A model generated the notes under the pieces. It saw nothing but the letters and a program-made list of their open reading frames with translations. It did no database searches and had not been told where the DNA came from. From Pseudomonas libanensis (lineage in GTDB: Bacteria; Pseudomonadota; Gammaproteobacteria; Pseudomonadales; Pseudomonadaceae): a stretch of DNA of 64,000 nt. Made by a program: the position numbers and the translations under genes. Position 1 is the first letter of the stretch; every line of letters begins with the position of its first letter. Below, piece after piece: positions 44,284 through 53,717 of this stretch. The stretch lies in NCBI RefSeq assembly GCF_001439685.1, contig NZ_JYLH01000009.1:62001-126000 (forward strand), written 5' to 3'.

Positions 44284-44319
44284 ATGAATTTATAGGGGGT
44301 GGGAAGCAGCATTCCAAAA

Positions 44320-45288
44320 TCAGGTCGCCATCCGCACGCTACCCAAACCACCGCTCAACTCATACGCCACCAACTCCGCCTGGTGTGCCGCCAGAATCTC
44401 CGGTAACGAACCGCGCAGGTACTCCACCCAGGTCTTGATCTTCGCATCCAGGTATTGGCGCGATGGGTAGATGGCGTACAGGTTCAGCTCCTGGGAACGG
44501 TAGGTCGGCATCACCCGTACCAGCGTGCCATTGCGCAGCCCTTCGATAGCGGCGTACACCGGCAGCAGGCCGACGCCCATGCCGCTGGTGATCGCGGTTT
44601 TCATCGCGTCGGCCGAATTCACCAGGAACGGCGACGTGTTGATCGCCACGCTTTCCTGGCCTTCAGGGCCATTGAAGGTCCATTTGTCCAGCTGGATCAC
44701 CGGGCTGACCAGGCGCAGGCACGCATGGTTGAGCAAGTCCTGGGGCCGTTGGGCGCAGCCCTTGGCCTTGACGTATTCCGGTGAGGCGCAGGCGATGCTG
44801 TAGGTGATGCCCAGGCGCTGGGACACGAACCCAGAATCCGGCAGTTCGCTGGCCAGCACGATGGACACGTCGTAGCCCTCGTCGAGCAGGTCCGGCACGC
44901 GGTTGGCCAGGGTCAGGTCGAAGGTCACGTCAGGATGGGTGCGGCGATAGCGGGCAATCGCGTCGATGACGAAGTGCTGGCCGATGCCGGTCATGGTGTG
45001 CACTTTCAACTGCCCGGCGGGACGGGCGTGGGCGTCGCTGGCTTCGGCTTCGGCCTCCTCCACATAGGCGAGGATCTGCTCGCAACGCAGCAAATAGCGC
45101 TTGCCGGCTTCAGTCAGCGCAATACGCCGGGTGGTGCGGTTGAGCAAGCGGGTTTGCAGGTGGGCCTCAAGGTTGGAGACCGCGCGCGAGACATTGGCCG
45201 TAGTGGTGTCCAGTTGCACGGCGGCCGCAGTGAAGCTGCCAGCTTCGGCCACGCAACTGAAAGCGCGCATGTTTTGCAAAGTGTCCAT
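44320..45288 (-). CDS. LysR-family transcriptional regulator (AaeR-like position)
   Basis: 322-residue LysR regulator with the N-terminal winged helix (FSCVAEAGSFTAAAVQLDTTTANVSRAVSNLE, split here by its helices) and an effector-binding domain. It is divergent from the FUSC-type efflux operon with a 181-base shared promoter region, the same arrangement as aaeR-aaeXAB of E. coli, so it probably controls that operon in response to an aromatic acid. This is inferred from position. Confidence 0.9.
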   Translation of the reverse strand: MDTLQNMRAFSCVAEAGSFTAAAVQLDTTTANVSRAVSNLEAHLQTRLLNRTTRRIALTEAGKRYLLRCEQILAYVEEAEAEASDAHARPAGQLKVHTMTGIGQHFVIDAIARYRRTHPDVTFDLTLANRVPDLLDEGYDVSIVLASELPDSGFVSQRLGITYSIACASPEYVKAKGCAQRPQDLLNHACLRLVSPVIQLDKWTFNGPEGQESVAINTSPFLVNSADAMKTAITSGMGVGLLPVYAAIEGLRNGTLVRVMPTYRSQELNLYAIYPSRQYLDAKIKTWVEYLRGSLPEILAAHQAELVAYELSGGLGSVRMAT

Positions 45289-45469
45289 GGGGTGTTCTCA
45301 AGGGAGATAGCAAATTGTGACAGAAAGTAACGCCGTCCAGTGATCCCTACCAACGGATTATCGCCTGAACGGTAACAAAGATTCACAGGAATGCCAGCTT
45401 ATCGTCCTCCATGCCGCCGCCTAGAATTGCGCCACCTCTTGCGCAACACCTCTCAGGAATTCGCTTGCC

Positions 45470-46981
45470 GTGCCGCGTCGCATCAGCAGAGAGCTGAAGA
45501 CTCTCAGTGTTTGGGCCTTATCGTTAGCCATCAGCGGTTGCATCGGAACCGGAGGAATTGCCCCCCAAGGCCAGGCCCTCAACGCCAATACCCTGGCCAC
45601 CGATGAAGCCATTCAAGACGCCTCCCAGGACGCCCATTGGCCTACCGCCCAATGGTGGCAAGCCTACGGCGACCCGCAGCTCAACCGTTGGGTCGAGCTC
45701 GCCACCCAGAACAGTCCCAGCCTGGCCGTGGCCGCCGCACGCGTGCGGCAAGCGCGGGCGCTGGCCGGGGTTGCGGAGTCGGCCGAGTCGTTGCAGATCA
45801 ATAGCGATACCACCCTCAAGCGCCACAACTGGCCGAAAGATCAGTTCTACGGCCCCGGCGAATTGAGCGGCGCCAACACCTGGGACAACAACTCGTCCCT
45901 GGGCCTGAGTTACGCCCTCGACCTGTGGGGGCGGGAAAGCAACAGCACCGAACGTGCGGTCGACCTGGCGCACATGAGCGCCGCCGAAGCGCGCCAGGCC
46001 CAGCTCGAACTGCAGAACAACGTGGTGCGCGCCTATATCCAGTTGTCGTTGCATTACGCCGACCGCGATATCGTCGCGGCCACCCTGGCTCAGCAACAGC
46101 AGATTCTCGACCTGGCCAACAAACGCCTTAACGCCGGGATCGGCACCCACTTCGACGTCAGCCAGGCCGAAACCCCGCTGCCGGAAACCCATCGCCAACT
46201 GGATGCCCTGGACGAGGAAATCGCCCTGAGCCGTAACCAGTTGGCGGCGCTGGCCGGTAAAGGCCCGGGCGAGGGTGCGCAGTTGCAACGCCCGACCCTG
46301 GCCCTCGCCGCGCCATTGAAGTTGCCCTCAAGCCTGCCTGCGCAACTGCTCGGCCAACGCCCGGACGTGGTCGCCAGTCGCTGGCAGGTAGCGGCCCAGG
46401 CCCGTGGCATCGATGTGGCCCACGCCGGTTTCTACCCCAACGTCGACCTGGTCGGCAGCCTCGGCTACATGGCCACGGGCGGCGGTATGCTGGAGTTTCT
46501 GGCCGGCAAGAAATTCAACTACAACGTCGGTCCGGCGATCACCTTGCCGATCTTTGATGGCGGCCGCCTGCGCGCCCAACTGGGCGAAGCCAGTGCCGGT
46601 TATGACATTGCCGTCGCCCAGTACAACCAGACGCTGGTCAATGCGCTCAAGGGCATCAGCGACCAGTTGATTCGCCGCGAGTCCATGGACAAGCAGTCGG
46701 CCTTCGCCGCGCAGTCGGTGGCCTCGGCGCAGAAGACCTACGACATCGCCATGATCGCCTATCAGCGTGGCCTCACCGATTACCTCAATGTGCTCAACGC
46801 CCAGACCCTGCTGTTCCGTCAGCAACAGGTCGAGCAACAGGTGCAGGCGGCGCGCCTGAGTGCTCACGCCGAACTGGTGACCGCCCTGGGCGGCGGCCTC
46901 GGTGCCGGCAACGATGTGCCCCAGGATGCCAAGACCCTTCCAAGCAAGACCCCGGCGGCGCTTGCCGTGTTTGATCACTGA
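45470..46981 (+). CDS. Outer membrane efflux lipoprotein (NodT/OprM family)
   Basis: 503-residue TolC-like outer membrane factor. The lipoprotein signal ends in AISGC (Cys24). Two outer-membrane-factor repeats follow, with typical segments WWQAYGDPQLNRWV and QLLGQRPDVVASRWQVAAQA. The start is GTG. It is the first gene of a four-gene efflux operon and may be the channel for its pump; it could also serve other pumps such as the RND pump at 35135. Confidence 0.92.
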   Translation: MPRRISRELKTLSVWALSLAISGCIGTGGIAPQGQALNANTLATDEAIQDASQDAHWPTAQWWQAYGDPQLNRWVELATQNSPSLAVAAARVRQARALAGVAESAESLQINSDTTLKRHNWPKDQFYGPGELSGANTWDNNSSLGLSYALDLWGRESNSTERAVDLAHMSAAEARQAQLELQNNVVRAYIQLSLHYADRDIVAATLAQQQQILDLANKRLNAGIGTHFDVSQAETPLPETHRQLDALDEEIALSRNQLAALAGKGPGEGAQLQRPTLALAAPLKLPSSLPAQLLGQRPDVVASRWQVAAQARGIDVAHAGFYPNVDLVGSLGYMATGGGMLEFLAGKKFNYNVGPAITLPIFDGGRLRAQLGEASAGYDIAVAQYNQTLVNALKGISDQLIRRESMDKQSAFAAQSVASAQKTYDIAMIAYQRGLTDYLNVLNAQTLLFRQQQVEQQVQAARLSAHAELVTALGGGLGAGNDVPQDAKTLPSKTPAALAVFDH

Positions 46982-46991
46982 GTAGGATTTG

Positions 46992-49181
46992 ATGACTCCC
47001 TTGCCTGCACCGCTGCGCTGGCTGCATTCCCTTGAGTGGCGCCGTGGGTTTTTTGACTGGGCACGCAGCGACGGCGTGACCTGGGTGTATATCTTCAAGG
47101 TGCTGGTCGCAGCGTTCCTCACGCTGTGGCTGGCCATGCGCCTGGAACTGCCGCAACCGCGCACGGCGATGATCACCGTATTTATCGTGATGCAGCCCCA
47201 GAGCGGCCAGGTGTTCGCCAAGAGTTTCTACCGTTTCCTCGGGACCTTGGCAGGCTCGGCGGTGATGGTGCTGTTGATCGCCTTGTTTGCGCAGAACACC
47301 GAACTGTTCCTCGGCGCGTTGGCGATCTGGGTGGGCATTTGTACCGCCGGCGCCACACGTAACCGCAACTTCCGCGCCTATGGCTTTGTGCTTGCCGGCT
47401 ACACCGCGGCGATGGTCGGCCTGCCGGCCCTGGCCCACCCGGACGGCGCCTTTATGGCGGCCGTGTGGCGGGTGCTGGAAATCTCCCTGGGGATTCTTTG
47501 CTCGACCCTGGTCAGCGCGGCCATTCTGCCGCAGACCTCCAGCGCGGCCATGCGTAACGCGTTGTACCAGCGCTTCGGCGTGTTCGCGCTGTTCGTCACC
47601 GACGGCCTGCGTGGGCGCAGCCAGCGCGAGCATTTCGAGGCCAGTAACGTGCGCTTTATCGCCGAAGCCGTGGGCCTGGAAGGCTTGCGCAGCGTCACCG
47701 TATTCGAAGACCCGCACATGCGTCGGCGCAATGGGCGGCTCAGTCGCCTTAACAGCGAATTCATGAGCATCACCACGCGCTTCAACGCCCTGCACCAGTT
47801 GCTTGAACGCTTGCGTGCCGATGAAGCCGATCATGTGGTCGCAGCGATCAAACCCGGCCTGCAAGAGCTGGCCGAAGTGCTCGACAGCTTCTCCGGCCGC
47901 GCCCTCACCAGCCCGGATGCCGCGCGCCTGGTCAATCAACTGAGTGCCTACAAGGACGGCCTGCCCGCCAAGGTGCGCAGCCTGCGGGCGAGCTTCCAGG
48001 AGGACAACCCGACGGACGCCGAGCAGTTGGATTTCCACACCGCCTACGAGCTGCTGTACCGCTTCGTCGACGACCTGCACAACTACGCGCAAACCCACGC
48101 GTCCCTGGCCGACCACCACCATGCGCGGGAAGACTGGCACGAGTCCTACACGCCGAAAACCAACTGGCTGGCCTGCGCCGCCGCCGGGGTACGGGCCTCG
48201 TTTATCCTGATCGTGCTGGGCAGTTACTGGGTCGCCACCGCCTGGCCCAGTGGCGCGACCATGACCTTGATCGCGGCCGCCACGGTGGGCCTCTCCGCCG
48301 CCACGCCCAACCCCAAGCGCATGGCGTTCCAGATGGCCTGCGGCACCTTGATCGGCGCCCTGGTCGGCTTTGTCGAAATGTTCTTCGTGTTCCCCAGGAT
48401 CGACGGCTTCGCGCTGCTGTGCGTGATGCTCGCACCGGTGATCATCTTTGGCGCTTTCCTTTCTTCCCGCCCCCGATACGCGGGTGTCGGCGTGGGCTTG
48501 TTGATCTTCTTCAGCACCGGCTCGGTGCCGGATAACCTCACGGTCTACAACCCCTACACCTTTATCAACGACTACATCGCCATGGTCATCGGCATGCTGG
48601 TATGCGCGGCGGCAGGGGCGATCATCCTGCCGCCCAACAGCCGCTGGCTGTGGCGCCGCCTGGAGCAGGACCTGCGTGAGCAGGTGGTGTATGCGATCAG
48701 CGCCAAGCTCAAGGGCCTGGCCTCGAGCTTTGAAAGCCGCACCCGCGACCTGCTGCACCAGGCCTACGGCCTCGCGGTCGGCCAGCCGCAGGTGCAGCGC
48801 GATTTGTTGCGCTGGATGTTCGTGGTATTGGAAGTCGGCCACGCGATCATCGAGTTGCGCAAGGAGCAGGCGATTTTGCCGGTACACCCGGCGTATGCCG
48901 AGTCCCAGCCATGGCGCCAGGCGATCCGCGTGATGGGGCGCTCGCTGGTGCGGCTATTCCTGCAACCCAGCGCCAGCAACCTGGAGCGCGGGTTGATTGC
49001 CGTCGACCATGCGATCAGCCGCGTACAGGCCACCGACGAACCTTTCGCCCCGCATTTTGACACCTCGGCCCTGCGCCGGGTGAAGAGCTACCTGCACTTT
49101 ATCCGCACCTCGTTGCTCGACCCGCAATCGCCACTGGCGGCCCTCAAAGGCGCCACGCAAGGAGCCATGAATGCCCCGTGA
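46992..49181 (+). CDS. FUSC-family inner membrane transporter (AaeB-like)
   Basis: 729-residue membrane protein with two sets of about six helices (~30-180 and ~390-540) around a long cytoplasmic region, the plan of AaeB and FusC, which export aromatic carboxylic acids or fusaric acid. Motifs such as QPRTAMITVFIVMQPQSGQV and WPSGATMTLIAAATVGLSA are typical. The ATG at 46992 follows AGTAGGA. It overlaps the next gene by 11 bases. Confidence 0.9.
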   Translation: MTPLPAPLRWLHSLEWRRGFFDWARSDGVTWVYIFKVLVAAFLTLWLAMRLELPQPRTAMITVFIVMQPQSGQVFAKSFYRFLGTLAGSAVMVLLIALFAQNTELFLGALAIWVGICTAGATRNRNFRAYGFVLAGYTAAMVGLPALAHPDGAFMAAVWRVLEISLGILCSTLVSAAILPQTSSAAMRNALYQRFGVFALFVTDGLRGRSQREHFEASNVRFIAEAVGLEGLRSVTVFEDPHMRRRNGRLSRLNSEFMSITTRFNALHQLLERLRADEADHVVAAIKPGLQELAEVLDSFSGRALTSPDAARLVNQLSAYKDGLPAKVRSLRASFQEDNPTDAEQLDFHTAYELLYRFVDDLHNYAQTHASLADHHHAREDWHESYTPKTNWLACAAAGVRASFILIVLGSYWVATAWPSGATMTLIAAATVGLSAATPNPKRMAFQMACGTLIGALVGFVEMFFVFPRIDGFALLCVMLAPVIIFGAFLSSRPRYAGVGVGLLIFFSTGSVPDNLTVYNPYTFINDYIAMVIGMLVCAAAGAIILPPNSRWLWRRLEQDLREQVVYAISAKLKGLASSFESRTRDLLHQAYGLAVGQPQVQRDLLRWMFVVLEVGHAIIELRKEQAILPVHPAYAESQPWRQAIRVMGRSLVRLFLQPSASNLERGLIAVDHAISRVQATDEPFAPHFDTSALRRVKSYLHFIRTSLLDPQSPLAALKGATQGAMNAP

Positions 49182-49371
49182 AATCGCATTCCACGGCATC
49201 TATATGCCGACCATGACCCTGATGTTCCTGATCGCCGCGGCGTTGGCCTGGGCGGTTGACCGCTTCCTCGCCGGGTTCGACCTGTACCGGTTTTTCTGGC
49301 ACCCGGCGTTGCTGCGCCTGAGCCTGTTCGCTTGCCTGTTCGGCGCCCTGGCGCTGAGCGTTTACCGTTGA
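49171..49371 (+). CDS. DUF1656 small membrane protein (AaeX-like)
   Basis: 66-residue protein with two membrane helices (MPTMTLMFLIAAALAWAV and LRLSLFACLFGALALSV). DUF1656 proteins accompany AaeA/AaeB-type pumps in many proteobacteria; their role is unknown. The start lies within the end of the FUSC gene, pointing to translational coupling. Confidence 0.9.
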   Translation: MPREIAFHGIYMPTMTLMFLIAAALAWAVDRFLAGFDLYRFFWHPALLRLSLFACLFGALALSVYR

Positions 49372-49381
49372 GAATGTCCCG

Positions 49382-50242
49382 ATGAAAAAGTTTTTCAGCC
49401 TGCTCGCCACCTTGCTGGTTCTGGCCTTGGCGATCTGGATTGGCCGCACGTTGTGGGTGCACTACATGCAAACCCCCTGGACCCGTGATGGCCGGGTACG
49501 CGCCGACATCATCAACGTAGCGGCTGACGTGACCGGCGAGGTGGTGGAGGTGCCGGTACGCGATAACCAGCTGGTGAAAAAAGGCGACCTGCTGATGCAG
49601 ATCGACCCCGAGCACTACCGCATTGCCGTCAAGCAAGCACAGTCGCTGGTGGCCTCACGCAAGGCCACCTGGGAGATGCGCAAGCTCAACGCCCACCGTC
49701 GCGCCGACCTCGATGCTCTGGTGATCTCCAGGGAAAACCGCGACGACGCCAGCAACATCGCCGACTCGGCCCTGGCCGATTACCAACACGCCCTGGCGCA
49801 ACTGGAAGCCGCCGAACTCAACCTGAACCGCACCCGCGTGCTGGCGGCGGTGGACGGCTACGTCACCAACCTCAACGTGCATCGCGGTGACTATGCGCGT
49901 ATTGGCGAGGCGAAAATGGCCGTGGTGGATATGAATTCGTTCTGGGTCTATGGCTTCTTCGAAGAGACCAAGCTGCCCCATGTGAAGGTGGGTGATAACG
50001 CCGATATGCAATTGATGAGCGGCGAGACCTTGAAGGGCCATGTGGAAAGCATCTCGCGCGGCATCTACGACCGCGACAACCCCGAGAGCCGTGAACTGAT
50101 CGCCGATGTGAACCCGACCTTCAACTGGGTGCGCTTGGCCCAGCGTGTGCCGGTGCGGATTCACATTGATGAAGTGCCGCAGGGCGTGTTGTTGGCGGCC
50201 GGGATTACCTGCACCGTGATCGTCAACCCAACACAAAACTAA
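49382..50242 (+). CDS. HlyD-family periplasmic adaptor (AaeA-like)
   Basis: 286-residue adaptor with an N-terminal anchor (FFSLLATLLVLALAIWIGR), a lipoyl-like domain split by a short helical hairpin, and WTRDGRVRADIINVAADVTG near the start, typical of AaeA/EmrA-like proteins. It should connect the FUSC transporter to the outer membrane factor encoded first in the operon. A REP doublet directly follows the stop. Confidence 0.92.
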   Translation: MKKFFSLLATLLVLALAIWIGRTLWVHYMQTPWTRDGRVRADIINVAADVTGEVVEVPVRDNQLVKKGDLLMQIDPEHYRIAVKQAQSLVASRKATWEMRKLNAHRRADLDALVISRENRDDASNIADSALADYQHALAQLEAAELNLNRTRVLAAVDGYVTNLNVHRGDYARIGEAKMAVVDMNSFWVYGFFEETKLPHVKVGDNADMQLMSGETLKGHVESISRGIYDRDNPESRELIADVNPTFNWVRLAQRVPVRIHIDEVPQGVLLAAGITCTVIVNPTQN

Positions 50243-50244
50243 AC

Positions 50245-50333
50245 TGTGGGAGCTGGCTTGCCTGCGATAGCGGACTGTCAGTTGAAGTATTTGTAGCTGA
50301 CACACCGCTATCGCAGGCAAGCCAGCTCCCACA
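50245..50333. repeat. Inverted REP doublet (REPIN-like)
   Basis: REP core at 50245-50268 and inverted copy at 50310-50333, with a 41-base partly complementary spacer, between the convergent adaptor and SnoaL-like genes. It begins three bases after a stop codon. Confidence 0.88.
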
Positions 50334-50343
50334 ATTGACCGCG

Positions 50344-50745
50344 TCAGGCTTTGATAAAGGTCTCATGCAAGTGCCGCCACAGCAGCGCGCCACTGGCCTG
50401 TTTCTCGAACACCACCGTGGCGCGGCGGTCGGTCTGGGTGCCGCTGTCGTCAATCTGATGCTCACGATAAGTCACCGTAGCCCCGCGCGCATGCCGGTCA
50501 ATCCCGGTCATTTCACTCAAGGTGATTTTCAACCCCGGCCGCATCCCGCCCAGCCGCGTAAACAGTGCATTGACCCCGGCTGTGTTGACCCGCGTGCCCG
50601 TAGCGGGGGCGATCATGCTGAACTCGGGTGAGAAGCGCGCCAGCAGGTTTTGCAGCGTGCCCTCAGGTGCAACACCGGCAAACCATTGCTCGATCTCGAT
50701 GTGGGTCTGGATCACTTCTTCAAAAAAATCGCTGTAGTCAATCAT
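50344..50745 (-). CDS. SnoaL/DUF4440-like (NTF2-fold) protein
   Basis: 133-residue protein of apparent NTF2 fold (IDYSDFFEEVIQTHIEIEQWF at the start, RRATVVFEKQASGALLWRHLHETF at the end). Members are small enzymes or binding proteins of varied function, so none is assigned. The ATG at 50745 overlaps the end of the MFS gene by eight bases, so it is in the same leftward operon. Confidence 0.8.
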   Translation of the reverse strand: MIDYSDFFEEVIQTHIEIEQWFAGVAPEGTLQNLLARFSPEFSMIAPATGTRVNTAGVNALFTRLGGMRPGLKITLSEMTGIDRHARGATVTYREHQIDDSGTQTDRRATVVFEKQASGALLWRHLHETFIKA

Positions 50746-51925
50746 GCTTGGGCTCGCTGGAAGGGTGAAGCAGGCTGCGCACCCTGGACGCATCCAGGCG
50801 CAGCACTGCGAAAAGCGGCAACAGGGTCAAGGCTGCCGCCATCGTGAAGGTTATGGCGAAGGAATCCAAGGCCGACAGCACGGCACTGAGCACGGCGGCG
50901 CCCACGCAGAAGCTCACTTGACGGTTGATATTCCACAAAGCGCTGGCGTGGCTCATGCGCTCGGCGGGGATATCGAGGAAGGCCAAGGTCTGCGCGGTGC
51001 TGCTGCACAGGCTGCCGCCCAGGCCCATCAACGCGTAAGCCGCAATGATCAAGGCCGGCTCGTTGAGCAACAGGATGCCACCGCATTGCAGCGCCATGCC
51101 CGCCAGCAACAAGGATTTGGGGCCGCAGCGATTGAAGAGCTGCTTGCTCAGGTAGATCGCCATGGCCGAGGCCAGTGCCCAGGGCAACATGAGTGCGCCG
51201 GCCTGGGTGGCGTCATACCCCAGGCCGCGTACATAGAGGATGGCGATCAGGCTGGTGCCGATAAATACCCCGGGAATACACAGGTAGACCAGCATCGCCA
51301 CGCGCAGCATCGGGCTGGCGGCCTGTTTGAAAATACTGCCCAGGTCCAGGGGCGGGCGCACGCTTGCAGGCATATCGGGTTTTATCCACAGCAGCGCCAG
51401 CAGCAGGGTGATCAAGGCCAGTGGCAGGTTGGCGTAGAAAATCCAGCGCCAGGACAGACTGTCGACAATCACGCCGCCCAACGCCGGGGATAGCGCCGGC
51501 ACCAGCAATGCCACCGACATTACCCGCGCTGTCAGGTGGCTGCGCTCAGCCGCTGGAAAGTGCCGGTAAGCCATGGCTTGCCCCACCGGAATCAACAAGC
51601 CTCCGCCGAGCCCCTGCACGGCACGCCAGCCAATCAATGCTTCGATGGAACCGGCCTGGCCCACCATCACCGAGGCCCCGGCGAACAGCAACAGGCTGGT
51701 GGCGATCAGCGTGCGCTCGCCCATGAGCGCCGCCAGCCACACGCTCAGCGGAATAATCACCGTCAACCCGAGCATGTAGGCATTGCTGATCCACGCCAGT
51801 TGTGTGACTGAGGCGTGTAGTTCGAGGGCGATATCCGGGTAAGCGACGGTGGCGACAAACATGTTCACCAGGTCCAGGGCAAAGCCCAGTAAAAAGATCC
51901 AGGCGACTTTCGAGCGGTAGGTCAT
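50738..51925 (-). CDS. MFS drug/metabolite exporter
   Basis: 395-residue major facilitator protein with about twelve membrane helices. The loop after helix 2 is reduced (WLAALMGERTLI), and the segment WRAVQGLGGGLLIPVGQAMAYRHFP resembles drug:H+ antiporters. It is divergent from a LysR gene, with a perfect palindrome between them, so it is probably induced by a compound sensed by that regulator. The substrate is unknown. Confidence 0.9.
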   Translation of the reverse strand: MTYRSKVAWIFLLGFALDLVNMFVATVAYPDIALELHASVTQLAWISNAYMLGLTVIIPLSVWLAALMGERTLIATSLLLFAGASVMVGQAGSIEALIGWRAVQGLGGGLLIPVGQAMAYRHFPAAERSHLTARVMSVALLVPALSPALGGVIVDSLSWRWIFYANLPLALITLLLALLWIKPDMPASVRPPLDLGSIFKQAASPMLRVAMLVYLCIPGVFIGTSLIAILYVRGLGYDATQAGALMLPWALASAMAIYLSKQLFNRCGPKSLLLAGMALQCGGILLLNEPALIIAAYALMGLGGSLCSSTAQTLAFLDIPAERMSHASALWNINRQVSFCVGAAVLSAVLSALDSFAITFTMAAALTLLPLFAVLRLDASRVRSLLHPSSEPKHD

Positions 51926-51999
51926 GAACGCGTTCCTGCGAGTGAAGCCGGCAGGGTAGGGCGGGCGCAGCGTTTGAGATACGCCGGTTTGCCTGCTAG

Positions 52000-52022
52000 T
52001 TTGTCAAAAATATTTTGACAAA
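52000..52022. promoter_or_regulatory. Perfect palindromic operator between MFS and LysR genes
   Basis: TTTGTCAAAA and its exact complement flank ATA, giving 10-bp arms. The right arm runs into the AAAGGAGG ribosome site of the LysR gene, so a bound protein could block its own expression. It lies 75 bases from the MFS start. It does not match the usual T-N11-A LysR box. Confidence 0.65.
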
Positions 52023-52036
52023 GGAGGGCGTCCACC

Positions 52037-52894
52037 ATGGTCAGCCTGGACCGTTTTGACACCTTCAAGGCCGTGGTCGAGGCCGGTTCGCTCACCGCTG
52101 CGGCGGACCTGCTGGGCCAGACCCGCGCCGTGGTCAGCTTCAATCTCAAGCGCCTGGAGGCGGAGCTGGGCGTCACCCTGCTGACCCGCAATACCCGTCA
52201 GCTGGCGCTCACCGATGCTGGCGAACGTTTCTACCTGCGCTGCACACGCATGCTAGAAGAGGCCCGTTTGGCAGTGGAAGAAGCCCGCTCCGAGCACGCT
52301 CAACTCAAGGGCACCCTGCGTATTACCACCACCGTGGAATATGCCCTGGCTGTGGTCGCCCCGGCGGTGGAAGCCTTTCGCCGCCTGCACCCGGACCTGA
52401 ATATTCACTTATCCACATCCTCAACCCACGCCGATTTGATCTCCGAACGTTTTGACGTGGCGATTCGCCTGGGGCGCTTGCTGGACTCCAATCATCGGGC
52501 GGTGCAGTTGTCGACGTTCGATGTGTTTGCTGTTGCGGCGCCACAGTTTGCCGGGGTTCAAAACCTGGATGAATTAGAGCAAGTACCTCGGCTGGGCCAT
52601 GGTCGCTTGACTGAGTTGAGCGTGACTGACCCCGTCGGCCATGAGCATCAATACCGCGCCGGTCCCACGGCGTTAGTGGCCGACAGTGCGGCGGTGCTCC
52701 AGGCGTTTGCCGTGCGCGGCCACGGTGTGGCGATTTTGCCGCAATGGCTGGTGCAGGAGGACCTGGAGGCTGGAAGGCTGGTGCGTGTGTTGGCGGATCA
52801 TCGCTTCGCGCCCCAAGGGGTCTACGCGATGTATCCGGATACCCGGCACCTGCCGCTGAAGGTGCGGGCGTTTATTGATTTTATGAAGGGCTAG
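52037..52894 (+). CDS. LysR-family transcriptional regulator
   Basis: 285-residue regulator with an N-terminal winged helix (FKAVVEAGSLTAAADLLGQTRAVVSFNLKRLE, in consecutive helices) and a substrate-binding domain with STSSTHADLISERFDVAIRLG. AAAGGAGG precedes the ATG. It probably regulates the divergent MFS gene. It ends tail-to-tail with the SDR gene, the two stops overlapping in CTAG. Confidence 0.92.
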   Translation: MVSLDRFDTFKAVVEAGSLTAAADLLGQTRAVVSFNLKRLEAELGVTLLTRNTRQLALTDAGERFYLRCTRMLEEARLAVEEARSEHAQLKGTLRITTTVEYALAVVAPAVEAFRRLHPDLNIHLSTSSTHADLISERFDVAIRLGRLLDSNHRAVQLSTFDVFAVAAPQFAGVQNLDELEQVPRLGHGRLTELSVTDPVGHEHQYRAGPTALVADSAAVLQAFAVRGHGVAILPQWLVQEDLEAGRLVRVLADHRFAPQGVYAMYPDTRHLPLKVRAFIDFMKG

Positions 52895-53703
52895 AGGCTG
52901 CCACTCAAGCCAAAGCGCTTCTTCAACACCTTCTCCAGCAACCCCTTGGGCAACAGCGCCGCCATCAACGGCAACGCGCGGCTGCCATTGCCCGACCTTA
53001 GCAGACGCGGCGGTTGCGCTTGCTGCACCGCCTTGAGCACGTTTGCGGCAAATTCACTGGAGGGGGTAGGTTTGTCCTGGGAGGCCTGGCTGCGGGCACG
53101 AATGCCCTCGCGCAATGGCCACCATGGCGACTGTTCCTGGATCAGCAATTCGGCCTGGGCGCCGGCATTCTTGGCAAAGCTTGTATTGATCGCACCGGGC
53201 TGCACTTCCATCACCCGCACGCCAAACGGTGCCAGCTCCATGCGCAGGGCGTCGCTCAAGGCGTGGACAGCGGCTTTGGATGCGCAGTACGCGCCGGCGA
53301 ACGGCGTCACCAACACCCCGGAAACGCTGCCGATATTCACCACCAGGCCCTTACTGCGACGCAAGGCGGGAAACAGCGCCTGGGTCACGCCGACGATGGA
53401 AAATACATTGGTTTGGAACTGGCGCTGCATCGCCTCGGTGCCGCCGTCGAGTAACGGGCCCATGGCGCCGTAGCCAGCGTTGTTGACCAGTACATCCAGC
53501 TCGCCCCACTGCTCGGACAAGAGTTGCAAGGCGGCGCTGTCATTGACGTCCAACTGCACGGCATTGAAGCCTGCGGCAGCGAGGGCGGCGACGTCATCGG
53601 GTTGGCGGGCGCTGGCCCACACGTTGAAGCCTGCGGCTTTGAACGCGTCGGCGAGGGCGCGGCCGATACCGCTGGAGCAACCGGTGATCAGTACGTTGGG
53701 CAT
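52891..53703 (-). CDS. Short-chain dehydrogenase/reductase (SDR)
   Basis: 270-residue SDR with the cofactor motif TGCSSGIG at residues 7-14, NNAGYG, and the catalytic YCASK. The substrate is unknown; the C-terminal basic LLPKGLLEKVLKKRFG may contact membrane. It follows the small membrane protein gene by 14 bases, in the same direction. Confidence 0.92.
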   Translation of the reverse strand: MPNVLITGCSSGIGRALADAFKAAGFNVWASARQPDDVAALAAAGFNAVQLDVNDSAALQLLSEQWGELDVLVNNAGYGAMGPLLDGGTEAMQRQFQTNVFSIVGVTQALFPALRRSKGLVVNIGSVSGVLVTPFAGAYCASKAAVHALSDALRMELAPFGVRVMEVQPGAINTSFAKNAGAQAELLIQEQSPWWPLREGIRARSQASQDKPTPSSEFAANVLKAVQQAQPPRLLRSGNGSRALPLMAALLPKGLLEKVLKKRFGLSGSL

Positions 53704-53717
53704 GCATCATTCCTTTA

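Noticed and set aside
45289..45469. LysR operator in the region between the LysR gene and the FUSC efflux operon
   Set aside because: No convincing palindrome or T-N11-A element could be picked out by eye.
46794..48887. 697-codon minus-strand frame opposite the FUSC gene
   Set aside because: A shadow of the FUSC transporter with low-complexity composition.
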